Shown here: one piece after another, positions 43,627 through 57,800 of the stretch | Numbering within the stretch: the stretch's first letter is position 1 | Layout: the number at the start of each line of letters is the position of its first letter | Source: Nematostella vectensis | Taxonomy: Eukaryota > Cnidaria > Anthozoa > Actiniaria > Edwardsiidae | Direction of reading: 5' to 3' | NCBI RefSeq assembly: GCF_932526225.1 | Contig: NC_064048.1 | Span: 9,200,515-9,264,514 of the forward strand | Length of the DNA: 64,000 nucleotides | Notes under the pieces: generated by a model | What the model was told of the DNA's origin: nothing | Database searches by the model: none | The model's input: only the letters and a program-made list of their open reading frames with translations | Position numbers and translations under genes: made by a program

Positions 43627-46600
43627 CTCTACTTGTTGATAGGTGTTTGATAGAAGTGCAATCATCATATTCATAAGCATCAGCACGCCCATGATGAGGA
43701 ATAATCCGTAAAGGACTCTGGCCAGCAATTCCGAGGAACCATCTGAGGATTCCAGAGATTCCAAGTCCACACGACCCAAAAGGGACCAGATCAAATGCCG
43801 CACGGCACCCCACCAACTGCAAAATACTATCTTAGTAGAAGATGATTTCACAAAGAGTGAATAGGGGGGGGGGGGGCTCAAGGGTATATGGCCAATCGCT
43901 AAAAAAGTAAAGAAATTGGTTTAAGACAAGGGCCATATTGTGGCTTTATGCCTGTAGAATACAAAATGGGTGCTTGGGTTACCTGTGGTCCACACAGCAC
44001 CCAAATAGTATCATTAGCAAATTGTTCCACTCAAGAAACCGTTTTCAAAGTGTTCCTTTTTCGGTCATCTTTATCACGTTAACGTGTGGGCGATACCCGT
44101 ATCCGCATAAAAAAGATTGCGTTAAACGGACACTTGGGGACGGGGTCTAAAGCAAGCAGATCACTGGTAGGTTTAATAAAACTGGGAATCAATTGCGTTT
44201 TTTTAGAATTACGTGTTTTTAGTTGCTCGTTGCTCTATTTTTAATCTAAGTTTTTTTTTTTAAATGCTCGCTGCTTGCTCGCAGATGACAAAATAAAAAG
44301 TCAAAGTGCTAAAGGCTCTTCACAGGTAACCCAAGCATTCGGTTTGTATTCTACATTCTAGTACGCAAGAGAATTTGAATGAAAAAAAAAAAAGAAAATT
44401 AAAGAAAATAGATTTCATAGTGGACTCACTTTATTCTTGTCTCTTGGGATCGCTCCTGAGTACTATGGGGCCATTTTACATACTCTTCCCCTTTCACCAC
44501 CCATACACAAGACGAGTATGAATTTCTCACTTCGCTGACCTTGAGCGCTACTGTCACGATGCATGAACCGACCAGCCGCGCACCCAACTGACATTTCGGC
44601 TCGGTAGCCGCTCCTCAAAGCAAATATGTCTGCCCGCTCTAACCCGAACCAATCAAAACCACTTGATAAAATCTTACACACCCGCGCCCCCATGTGAGCC
44701 GTCGCTGGTTTTCCCATTTCCTGAGGTCGCTTCTGGATTGTCTGACTTGGTGGCTTCCATTAGGGCGCGGGTGCATAAAATGTCAGCGAAGTGAGAAATT
44801 CATGCCAAATTTTCCTATGCAAAAAAGGGATGGCGACTTAAGCTTCATTCGGCTGTTTAGCTTAACTTTAGAGCGTACTGCTTACCGATTTCGAGGTGAT
44901 CTAATTCATTTTTTCGATATTTTTAGGGCCGAATTCTCGGAGACCTCGGGCTACAGAGAATTCTCTAGGGTGCAACCTTCTCTCTTTCTTCTTCATTCGT
45001 CTTGTGTATGGGTGGGGTAAGAGGAAGAGTAAGTAAAATGGCCCCATAGTACTCAGGAGCGATCCCAAAAGACAAGAATAAAGTGAGTCCACTATGACAT
45101 CTGTTTTCTATAATTTTCATTTTTTTTTTCCATACAAATCCCAAGCATCTCAAGAAAATATAGCCAAAAACTGTCGATTTTGGCAAACGCGGTCACTTTC
45201 ATATAAGGAAACTATTATATTCTTTATTTGGAAAAACTACATGATTCTTGTCATTTTTAAGGTTACCGTATCGCAGGTGCTTCGTAAACTTTATGACTTG
45301 TAATCAGAAAAGAAAAACAGTGACTGTGACCATCTTTAGTCAATGGAGAAGGTCTCTAAAGAGAAGCTAAGATTCCTCGTTTCACCAGATTCCAAAAACG
45401 ACAACGTTTTCTTCATATGAGACAAAAAAAGTGAGTCCACTATGGAATCTGTTTCCTTTAATTTTTTTTCATACAAATTCTGTTGCGTACTAGAATGTAG
45501 GGAACAAACCGAGTGCTTGGGTTACCTGTGGATGACGCAGCATAAAATCGTGTAATTCGTGCATCACCAGTCAACAGCCCTTTAAATTCCCACGAACTTT
45601 TACTTTATAACACTAAAAAATATTATTCTTCGGGAGAAAAACGTGTCCCAGGTGAAAAGGAAATTGTAAAATAATTCCAAAGAGATGAACCACCAAACAA
45701 TGAAGTAAAAATATTGCTTGGAACTTTGGTGCCAGTTTTTCAAACTGTTTTCTGCGCGCGCGCTGACGTGCACTGGAATGATGCAATGAGTGCGCGCGGT
45801 TGTGATTTTTTTTTATTCTTTTGCGTAGAAATAGAAATAGTTGTATAAAAGAAAACATTATTTTTGTGCCTTCATTGAGTTTAAAAAACCTCGGTGTTTG
45901 TTTGGGGAATTTTCGAGAAGGTGCGGACTCGTGCTCCATTGATCTGAATTCTCCCAAACAAAAACACATCGGTTTTCAAAACTCAAATACGCAAATAATA
46001 GGGCTCCAGGCATGAAGAGATTTAAGAAAATAAAACCACCAACAAAAGAAGGAACATTGTGCTACTATTAGAGAGGACCAAAACAACTGCTTCACGGCAC
46101 TTCATCAACCAAAAAAAAATGAGACACACCTTATTCAAAACACGGTGTCAGTGCAAACAGGGAACGTCAAATGGAGAATGGGAGTTCCACGACCGAAAGG
46201 GCTCACGGGTACTAACTATTCTTAGGAACAACGTCATAAATTAGCTCCAGCGATGCCAGAACCATAAATAAATGGCCATTAGTAGATAATAGGACGAATT
46301 ATACATATTTTTTCTGCATTTGGAAGAATTTTTTTTAGATCCATGGCCATCAGATCCATCCTTTTGGTCGTAAAACGGCTTTTTTCCACTTCCCATTTAT
46401 CACCATGTGCACTGACAACGTTTTTGAAAAGGTGTATTAAGAATAGGGAAATAGGCTCAGCAAGATCAATGACAAAAGGCAAACCAACTGGTGCAGTTAT
46501 CGGCGTACATCCTGAATGATTAGAAGGATGGATTTTAGTGACTAATAAAAAAAGCATAAATGATTCCAAAGAAAAAATAGGACTTATCGAGCTTAAAATA

Positions 46601-49600
46601 AGATGGGGTAGAATGAAACTTAAAAAGAAATAAACTAGAAGAAAATATTAAACGAAAGCGTAAAATATATTAAGTTAAATGCTTGAATGCATTGAAAGTT
46701 GGCATTATTGATGCTTCTTACCAATTTATTCCTGGCTCTCTGCAGAAGCTAGAAAATAAATAAATAAAAAACACTTTAAATTTCAATACTCTGAGGACTT
46801 AGGGTGTATTTTGAATGGGAGGGGGAGGGGGGAAGTTTATTTCAAGGGTGAGGGTAGGCAACACAGACAACACGCAAAGAATTACATATGTATCATCGGC
46901 GTAGCCAGGATTTTTAACAGGAGGGGGCCCAGAGGGTCATTTCAAGGCATTTTCTCCTGTCTTAAACATTAACTGCATTTTTGGCTGCTAGGAGGGGGGG
47001 GGGGGGGGCTGGAGGGGGCCCTGGGCCACCCCCTGGCTACGCCCCTGTGTATGCAGGTTTTAATTTGCGTTTTATAAATGTTAACCCTAAAAAGGATTTC
47101 AAGTTGGGAAAGCAAGAATGGGAAGGGGAGAGGAGGGAAGGAAGGGGGAGGGGGGTTTGCTGACTTCCAGTAACTGTCATCAAAGAGCATTACACTGCTT
47201 TTTGTACGAAGTTCATGTCGACATCGAACTTAACGGATACATCTTTTTTTCCTTTTTTAACTTGGCAATTATTTGGAATAACATCTTTAATGTAATTTAT
47301 GTTTAAGATGTCTAACAAAATATGTCTTTGTATCTAGGTGTATCCAACCTAGATTGCATTGGTAGTTATGATGCTATTATTTCAGTCGAACTCTTTAGTT
47401 AGGAGGGTTAGAAAAATATTTTTATCGCTTCCCGACTATTCCTGCCTTTCTCAGGCCTGGCATGAGATCAATCCCCTTACCCATGCGAAGCATGAGAAGA
47501 GGGCGTCGCATATGATACCTCCACCATATAACTCTTTGTAATGGCCAAAGAGAAAGCCAGGGTTGCCGCCAAAAATTGCCCCAATATGGTGACAACAGCA
47601 CCAATAATCTGGAAGAGCGCAATCTGGATTGCCCCGGTTGATTTCTTGGACTCCATCATGTGTCCAAACACCCTAAGCGTCAGCAACATGGCATTGAGTC
47701 CATACAAGTAGCCCGCCACGGCAAGCAAGCGGTTCTGGGATACATTGGCACCTGATACCCACGTGATAACCCTCAGAATCAGGATGTTGACGTAGGAGAG
47801 GAGGGTGAGAAGATCTAGAACATTCCAGCGATCGCTGGCATGAAAGAAAAATAAGATAATAAGTACTTTTATTATTGCGTCTAAATAGATTAAACCCACC
47901 TCAGATATTTTCGGAGTGGATCAACTCCCTTTGGACTAGTGACGTCAATCTTACCAGGCTTGGTCCAAATGAGTTGATGGACCTGTATACATGGAGTAAA
48001 TATCAATCAAAGGGAGCATATAAGCATATAACTTGAAACATTGGTATGAATATTGGAGGATTAGAGGGTCATTAGACTCTTGAAAAGACATTTGAATTAT
48101 TGTAAAAGTCAATCAATCTCTAAAAAATCCTCATTTCTATAACTCAGGCATATCATGGTTACCATGGTTACCTCGTTTAGAAGGCGACCAACAAAAAAAA
48201 CTAGGATAAGCCACTCGACGACAGTGAAGGCCTGGGACGAGAGCTGCAGACAGACGAGGAAGTGGAACGCCAACAGCACGAGGTAGCTACACGTGTCACG
48301 TGCAAACACGAAATACGGGGTCGTGAAGTAATCCATGTAGCGATCTGACGCACAAACAGAACATGTTAGAACCCGTCTTCCTGGTTAATGATAATAAAAA
48401 AGATAGTAATATTTAACTATCATTGGATGAGGTTTTAGTGATATCCGGAATAATCAATGCCGAGACAAGTGCAAACATGAGAGGCTCAAGGCAGAGACTG
48501 ATCTCATTTTGTGAGACATTGTTGATTCAGAATATCACTAATTAAAACCGAATTCAATAATTGTCTTATTATACTGATACAGTAAAAGACATTTTCTCGA
48601 AAACAAAATCCATTCCTGATTTGCACCAAGGCCGCCACTTCTCACAATCGAATCTTCGCGCCCTAAGTACAAGATGCATTGCGCGCGTAAAATGACTAAC
48701 CTGCGATTCTCAAAATAAAGTGCGCGCCCTAAGCCAATCAAATTTAACATAGTGAAAACAATGACGGCCAATCTCGTCCCAGAGCCCTTCTTATTTGTGC
48801 GCATGCATCGCAAAACGATGGAAACTCCACATCGCTGCTGCTAAAATCTTGCAGCAAGACGATCACAGCGCATGCTCGGAAAATGGCGGACTCAATCAGT
48901 CTCGCTGAAGTTATCAGCTTAGCTTTAAAGCAGGGAACCTTGAAATTTTTAACCTAAAGATCAACAAAAATAACCAAACTGCTTGTGGTCGACAAGATGC
49001 GATGCATTAGGAGTGTTACCGACGGGTTTTTGGAAAATCTCTCATATCAGTCAATGGCTGTCGTTTTTCTAAAGCGCGCGGGAGACCTGTGATATTCTAA
49101 AACGTTAGGCACTAGCTCCATTTCCAAGATGGCTGCCATCAAAATTGTAGTAAACACGAATTCCTGCAAGTTAAAACGTGGAAATTCTCGACTTACAAAG
49201 CTCTAAAGCGATAAAAAAAGCGAAAAAATGATTGAAGCGGACTCATTACATAACAAATGTTATGTAATGCCTAGTAAGGAAATGACAGAGCGAGCTAGAA
49301 TACCGACAGTTGTTAAAGCAAGATTGACTGATTTGTTGTATTTCAAATCCTTATGTCCATTTACCAAGTCAAAACCGAAAAATTGAAGTTACTTACTTTT
49401 ATCGGGGTACTGGTAGTCCCATTTACTATATGTTTTAGCATTTAAATTTGTTCTTGTTTCTATTTTTGCCGCTTTGAAACAATGCAAAAAAAATTTCGCG
49501 GCTAGCTTTGCAACATTTTTTTCCGAATCGGGACAACTTCGGGAGTATCGGAAGTTATTCGGTACGTTTTTTATTGACCAATCAGCACCCTCCACTTTTT

Positions 49601-51822
49601 GGCCGTCAAGGGGGGGGGGGGGGGGGAGGGTAAGCGCGCAACCTGCGCACCCCCCTGTGTACGCGCCAGCAATGAATAATGGCGTAATAATGGCGAGAGT
49701 TATGAACGATTATTTAGTAAAAATACCGACGATGCGCAATAATGCTACATTCGCGACTCCATACAAAGCCTCGCTAAACATCATTCCAGGTAAGAGCGAA
49801 AGCACTGAGATATCACTCACCGAAATAGTCATGTCCATATATGCCTGAAGAAAAACAATGATTTTTTTTAGTTTATTGTCACTTGAATTGGTGAGGTACG
49901 AATGATAGAAGTGATACAAAAGATAGTATGAACTTACTTTTGTTGATTTTACCAACGTCTTCAATGTTTAAATCCGAAAAAAATAGGACATTTTCCTGAC
50001 GAGTCGCTATGGCGTCCAAATCTTTAATATCAGAATGAATCCCGATGCCTATGGCAACCGTCGTGATGTGGTGAGAGGAGAACCCGTTTCTGATGTTGCT
50101 AAGCTCCACCTTGTATTTGTCATCCATCAACTTGTCATCCGTCAATAGAACTAGAACCTGTACAGTCAATGTTAATATTTGTTGTCATTGCCATTTCATT
50201 GTCTGTTTATCTCCACCATAGCGGTGGTGATGATAATTATAATCATAATAACAATGAATATTTATGCCTGAAGCCCTGCATGGTTCCAGAGCCTCAAACG
50301 TCTCTCTATTTAGTGGCTAGCCAGGTTTAGCCACTAAATAGAGTGACGTTGTAGGCTCTGGAACCAGGGTATGCATCTACGCTACTACGCGGTGGACACT
50401 TATAACTATACATGTACAATAACGGTACATGACAATTCAGCAAAGGTGAGGGCACAAATGCAGCCGAGCCAAGTGAGGAAGAGAAAGGTGGTAGAAGGGG
50501 CGGAAGGCGGGAAGACAGCTCGATGGAACTTTAGGATTACATTCGAGAACATATCAAGAAAATTTAGCCAAAAATCGTCGTTTTTCCCAGACGCGGTCAC
50601 TTCCATATAAGTAAATTCATATTTTACTTATTTGGAAAACCTGCACGATTCTTGTCATTTTTAAGTCTGCCGTACAGCAGGTGCTTCGCAAACTGTATAT
50701 TATAACTATACTATAAATTGTATTCAGAAGAGAAAACCAGTGACCGTGACCATTTTTATGGAATAGAGAAAGCCTGTGAAAGAAACTAAAATTCCTCGGT
50801 ACCAGACCTCTAAAACGACAAAGGTTTCTTCATATGTTAACCAGAAAGGAGGGACGGTCGCGTGTTCCGTCCAAGTATTTGAGTGACGTCACGCTCGGCT
50901 GACAATCTATCCCCACGGGGTGGAACACAACTACCAATTACAAAGCGGGCTCCCAAGGCATAAAGCCATTCATTCCCTTTCGTGTAATAAATATAAAAAT
51001 ATGTCACCTTTTTGTCAGCTTGGGCTTTGGCGAGCGTCTCTTTAACAGTTGTTAGTGCAGATGTGAATTGAACTTTTCTTGAGGTTTCTAAGCAAAAAGT
51101 GAAAACATAGATCTGGTGAAATTAAATTTGCAAATTAGAAAGCCGTTGATATCCCAGAATGCTTTGCAGTCTGTAATTGCAGCAAAATGGTTTCAATGGC
51201 CTTCAAGCAACGGACATTTGACATTGTGTTTTGAGGCCATGGAAATGGACCTGGTATCAATTCTGCTGTTTTCCTTATTCGGTTTGAATTTTTTTTACGA
51301 ACCTGAAATATTATTTGTCTAAAAAGCAGTTGCTATCACATTGATTACATGCATATCTATCAGACCATTTATCTCTTAGACTGATGCCTGAGTATTTTGA
51401 TCTCGTTGTGCTATTTTTGCAATTTTGATTTTTCTTTTGGCTGTGGGTACTTTTCATGGCCAGTACAGGCCGTTTGAGGGGTCAATAGGTTAAAGTTTCT
51501 GGTACCAAGAAGGATGAAAAGAACATATACCCAAAGCTCAATTCAAATGTTTTTTGCCGCCTTAAATGCTGTTGTTCTTATCAAAAACTCTTGATTGATT
51601 GGTGAGGCATTAAAAGTACGCGATTACATTAAAACTATAATGATAATGATAACGATAACGATAACGATAACGATAATGATAACGATAACGATAACGATAA
51701 CGATAACGATAACGATAACGATAACGATAACGATAACGATAACGATAACGATAACGATAACGATAATGATAATGATAATGATAATGATAATGATAATGAT
51801 AATGTTAATGATAATGATAATG

Positions 51823-51853
<31 letters not shown>

Positions 51854-54800
51854 ATGATAATGATAATGATAAAAATCATGATGATGATAATAATCGATGA
51901 TAAAAATACCACCCAAACATACCTGTGATTTCAGACTGCTTCAGACTTGTGGTATCGCGAGCAGGAAGATCGATACTTTCAACATCTTTTTCATTCAATG
52001 TCGGATAACGGACAGGATCTTGGTCAGCGGCTTGCAACACGGCGGCATGCGTTACGTTTTTGATAAGGTCGTTGTTTTGCATGATCTTCTTTGTGACTGC
52101 TTTCATCACTTGGAAACTATATCTAGGATATACATGGCGGCTGGTTGGTTTCCATAAATACAGTATGTGGTAAACTGAAAAAGTAAAGCAAAATACTTTT
52201 GGAAGACTTATACACAACAAATAAAATCCAATGCATACAACGCCAACGATAGCCAGCAAAAACAAACCAGGGCCGTAGCAGGGGGTGGGGTAATGGGGGC
52301 ATGTGCCCCCCAATATTTTCAAAAATTATAAGAAAATGACCAGTAGGGGCGTGGCTGTGCCCCCCGTTGTTTACATAATGTTTCTGTATTGTGCCCCCCC
52401 CCCAATAATTCGAGGCTTGCTACGACTATGCAAACAAAATACACAAAAAGAAAGCATGGAATAAGTGTGAGGAAAAGAAACCGCAACCTTAAAACACATC
52501 TTTGATCCATATATCTAATCTCTTCCTCTGTTAGGGTCAGATTTTAAAGAAAGAAAAAAAAAAGAGTCCTACTAACCTTTGTTCCGCTTGATAAAATTCA
52601 AAATCTTATGAATAAGGTACATAACAGCAAAAACAAACGGAAATAACACCATGTCCAGCGGGATCAACATGTTAATCAGGACCCAGATCAGCCAATCATA
52701 TGACAAGAAAGGAGCTTGACGCAAGCGTGAGAATCGCCCTATCCATTTCCTCATCAAGAGTGTGTAGATGACGGGATGAGAGACGAACTGAAATAATATA
52801 TTTTCCAAATGTAAAATATGGGTGGAGAGAAGTAGGAGGGCGAGAAGGGGAGAGGAATAGAAATACATTATGAAATGAAGGAAGGAAGGAAAAAGTAAAT
52901 GAAGATAGATAGTTAAAAAGGAAAGAGGGATGGTGGAATGAAGAGGAAATAAATAAGGAGAGGATGAAAGGTTGTAAATTAACCTTTTTTTGTTTGAATA
53001 CCACGGCTTTGTCCACCACTCTACCAAAGTCATCTCCACCGAAGATCGCACGTTTCATATGGTCGCCCTTTAGTGGATCAATCAAGTGAACAGTAAAATC
53101 CTGAACAGAAATGTAGAGCTTCCGAAATTCATCGGCGCCAGGCCCATTCTCTTCAGCATACTCATGTAATTTATTGCTGACCTACAAACAAGAAGTGCAT
53201 ACGAGCTTGATATTTTCAGTAGTAACTCCATAGCCCTTACACTTGTGATCTTTGTTCACACTTCCTCTTATAATTTAAATATATGCACAACTACATATTT
53301 AGTCTTTTTGCATTGTATATCAAATTATGAAAACCAAATAAATTTCGATGAAGGATATGCCTAGCGCTCAAGGCAACGGTAAGTTTTTTGTTAAGTAGCA
53401 GAGGCGTAGCCAGGATTTTTAACAGGGGGGGGGGGGGGGCAAAAAGGCCCACACAAGACATTTTCTCCTGTATTTTAAAGTATCATACATTCACTTTACT
53501 TTTGGCTGGAAGGGGTGTGGCTCTCCCTGGCTACGCCCCTGAGTAGGCAACCTTCATATTGGGATATGCAATCTAAGTTATTTAGGCTTGTCTTACGCGC
53601 GTATCTATTCGGGGAAGCATCGACGTGTGGAAGCTAGATTAGGATCAATATAAATAAAGCAATTATTTTGGTCGCGTATATTTGTTTTGTATTGTATATT
53701 CTTTTGGGTTTATGTTTCTCTTTTCTCTCGAAAACCACTCCAATTAATTTCTTTTGTGTCATCTTCAAATTTGGTTTAAGGTAAAACTAACGTGCGAAGT
53801 AATAGCGCTAAGGCAATTCTTTAATTTCACGTATAATGGTGCACACTCTTGTGGTTACGAACACGGATACACTATCACGCGCACTGACCTCCATAGCCTT
53901 CTCCAGGCAGTTAGTCTGACAGCTACCCAGTCCATAAGGTGTGACGACGTCGCTGATTTTATCGATATCCTTGCTTGCTATGACTATATCAAGTTTTTTC
54001 TCGAACAAACCTGCAAATGTGAGAGGCACGGACGAATGAAAGACAGACAAATGAACAGATGGACAAACGAGTATTTTTACAGATTGCCCGTATATTCAAA
54101 AGACAGACGAAAGGACAGACATATGGACAGACCAACCAACAAACGCAAGGAGAGACAGACAGACATATGGGCAGACGGACAGACAGACGAAAAGGGAGAC
54201 AGACAGATGGCAGACGGATAAATGACAAGGGTTTTAACCTACCTCTTTCCGCCCTTTCTTTCTCTTAAAATTAGAAGCTTAAAATTAGAACAATATAAAA
54301 ATCTTTGTTAAAGACACACAATACGAATATACAAAAAGTAACTTACCTCAGCGTCTACTCGTGCCTCAATCTGTAATACAAAGACAATAATAAATCCCGG
54401 TAAGAAATGTTTTCACAAAATACCACGTGTGAGAAGGCATGAATTTCCATCGGCTGGTTGTAGAGTATTGCGATATTTCTGTCCATATGGGGTATGAATT
54501 AAGGTGTTATATCATTGTTTCAAGATTTCTTCACTTAATTCTTGTTACAAAATTGAGTAATATTGAGCAATATTAATGACTTTTTTGGGATATAATAGAA
54601 AATCTGGCGAAGAATACGAATATCGAGGTCTATTTGTCCCGTGCGGCGTTTATTTGTTGTGGCGTCTAAGCCAAAAGATACGCTATCTGAATACCATCCG
54701 TGGGTACTAGCCTGCTCCTTGTTTTCCTCATCCTCTCGGGCAATCTAAAGTGTAAACAAAAAGCGTCAACAATCAATGATATTATACTAATCATATTGAT

Positions 54801-57800
54801 TTCGTGGCGGCGGCGGTGGTATTGTGATAATTATGGATGTTATGATGATGATTGTGTTGTGATTATAACGATGGTGTTGTAATGATGATGGTGTTGTGAT
54901 GATGCAGTAATGATGATGGTGGTGTTGTGGCAAGGATAATGGTGCAGTGATGATGATAACAATGTTGTGATGATGAAGATAGTGGTGTTGTGATGATAGG
55001 AGAACGATGATGGTGATGCCGTGATGATAGGGGAACGATGATGGTGATGCCGTGATGATAGGGGAACGATGATGATGGTGGTGTTGTGATGATAGGGGAA
55101 CGATGATAGTGATGCCGTGAGGATAGGGGAACGATGATGGTGATGCGGTGATGATGCGGGAACAAAGATGGTGATGCCGTGATGATAGGGGAACGATGAT
55201 GGTGGTGTTGTGATGATAAGGGAACGATGATGGTGATGCCGTGATGATAGGGGAACGATGATGATGGTGGTGTTGTGATGATAGAAGAACGATGATGGTG
55301 ATGCCGTGAGGATAGGGGAACGATGATGGTGATGCCGTGAGGATAGGGGAACGATGATGGTGGTGTTGCGATGATAGGGGAACGATGATGGTGATGCCGT
55401 GATGATAGGGGAACGATGATGGTGATGCCGTGATGATAGGGGAACGATGATGGTGATGCCGTGATGATAGGGGAACGATGATGGTGGTGCCGTGATGATA
55501 GGGGAACGATGATGGTGATGCGGTGATGATGCGGGAACGATGATGGTGATGCCGTGATGATAGGGGAACGATGATGGTGATGCCGTGATGATAGGGGAAC
55601 GATGATGGTGATGCCGTGATGATAGGAGAACGATGATGGTGATGCCGTGATGATAGGGGAACGATGATGGTGATGCCGTGATGATAGGGGAACGATGATG
55701 GTGATGCCGTGATGATAGGGGAACGATTATGGTGATGCCGTGATGATAGGGGAACGATGATGGTGATGCCGTGATGATAGGGGAACGATATTGGTGATGC
55801 CGTGATGATAGGGGAACGATGATGGTGATGCCGTGATGATAGGAGAACGATGATGGTGATGCCGTGATGATAGGGGAACGATGCTGGTGATGCCGTGATG
55901 ATAGGGGAACGATGATGGTGATGCCGTGATGATAGGGGAACGATGCTGGTGATGCCGTGATGATAGGGGAACGATGATGGTGATGCCGTGATGATAGGGG
56001 AACGATGATGGTGATGCCGTGATGATAGGGGAATTGTGATGTGTGATGATGGAAGTAATAGTGATGATAGCGATGTTGTTGATGTTGGTGGTAATTGCGA
56101 GACCATTTAACCAAGCGAAAATAGATATGTCGAAATTTCTTCACACTCTGTTAAAAAAAGGCAAAAGGTGCTTTTTTATTTCAAAACATTCAACGATTTG
56201 AGGAATTTTCGAAAATCTGGCGGAAAAATTTCCTTATTTATATTTATATTTCAAGACAAACAAGTTGCTTACCTTGATTGTTACACCCAATAATTCATCT
56301 TCCTACAAGAAATAAATAAAATGATAACACAAAAGGAACAGGGCTGTCATGGCAAAAATGAAAATAATGACGAATGAAAAAAAGAGAAGAGAAAAAAGAA
56401 AGCAAGGAAACAAACATATCTTCATAGTAAAATTCAACACAAGTACTGTAAAGACCTTCCCCTTTCATTTATTCGGTTGCATGGCAGTACCTCTCACTTT
56501 ATCAGAATGCCCTCCCCCTCCCCCTCCCCCTCCCCCTCCCCCTCCCCCTCATTTATACCGTATAAATGGCGTTACCCATGAACCACTGCGGGTTACGATA
56601 CATTGATTCGCGGGTGCAACCTTTGAAATAGGTGGAAATGGATAACGAATCCGGCTTCTTAGTCGCGGAGCGGAATATAGACGAGTCTCAAGTCCAGAGT
56701 CCAGTCAAGAGTCCAAGCTACATTGTAGTCCAGATTTTATTATTATGCCTCTGATATTTGTGAAATAAATATTTGATAATAATCTTCCAAAAATCGGTAT
56801 CGGATACCTATCCCAGTCGACAGTACATTTATCAAGTAAATATGCTTCAGTAATCCCTAGGCATGAACGGCCGGCTATCAATTATTTTTCTTACTATACA
56901 ATTATTTTCGGCTCAGAGCTCATTAATAGTTATATACCCGCTACACAAATAACAAATACACGATCTTCAAGGCAGGTATTACCATCATTTATTAGAATCG
57001 GAACACACGGCGATCTATTTATTTGTTTAAGAAGGCCGATCACGCCGCCAAGAATTGTCAATCAAATACCTTATCAGACTTCAATAACTTATCAGACTTC
57101 ATTCGTATATTGCTATTTTGAAGTTTTATTGCAAATAAACCGTTGCATTTTCATGTATAAGCAATAACAAAGGGCGGTTGATCGACATTCTTTAAAAGTC
57201 TATTATAACGCCACATGTGCAGATCACAGTGATGTGAAGGCGGAATATGTGCATTAGAGTGGGCGAAAGCGGAAAGCGTTTTACTAAATTGTCAAAGCTA
57301 CTATAAATTGAATAAAGACGCAGAAAAGTGCTTACACATTCTACACAATCAATAAGACTCAGCAATTAAATACTTGCTTTAACGGAGAAGCAATTTATAT
57401 TTACTGACTTCACTCACGTATTTATTGAAAAAGACATTTTGAAATTCAGCATGTATGGGTATTAGTTTAAAAAGTATTCGAGATAATTGATGGGTAATAT
57501 AAATATATATATTTTTCATTATTAGTCCCCAAGCACCGATAGTTTTTGAAAAGCTCAAATAACTCACCTGCAAGTCGCACTGTCTTGAAAATGGTTAGAT
57601 GCGTTGTCGCAAGTGGAATACGGAATTTTCGTGTTTAGCTTCCCAAGCTGCGGGAGCTTCGCTTGAGCGGAGCCCACAAGAAAAATATGGTAGCAAATAT
57701 TGGTAACCCATCAATCGAGTTTCGTGACGCCGTGATGTCTGTCTGTGTTGTCCTTTTTTCGTCCCCCCCCCCCCCCCCAAAAAAAAAGCAATAAAAAAAA

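Noticed and set aside
46279-46569. 96-residue minus-strand frame (KWEVEKSRFTTKRMDLMAMD)
   Set aside because: Composition looks partly protein-like and might be a transposase remnant, but I recognise no domain and it has no start or splice support for the channel gene.
53754-54221. 155-residue plus-strand frame with DRQTDRWTN-like tail
   Set aside because: The tail is an ACAGACAGA simple repeat, and the front part overlaps a channel intron on the other strand without family resemblance.
54787-56144. Two ~435-residue minus-strand frames rich in HHHRSPIITASPSS
   Set aside because: They are translations of the 31-bp satellite in a channel intron, with no splice or start context.
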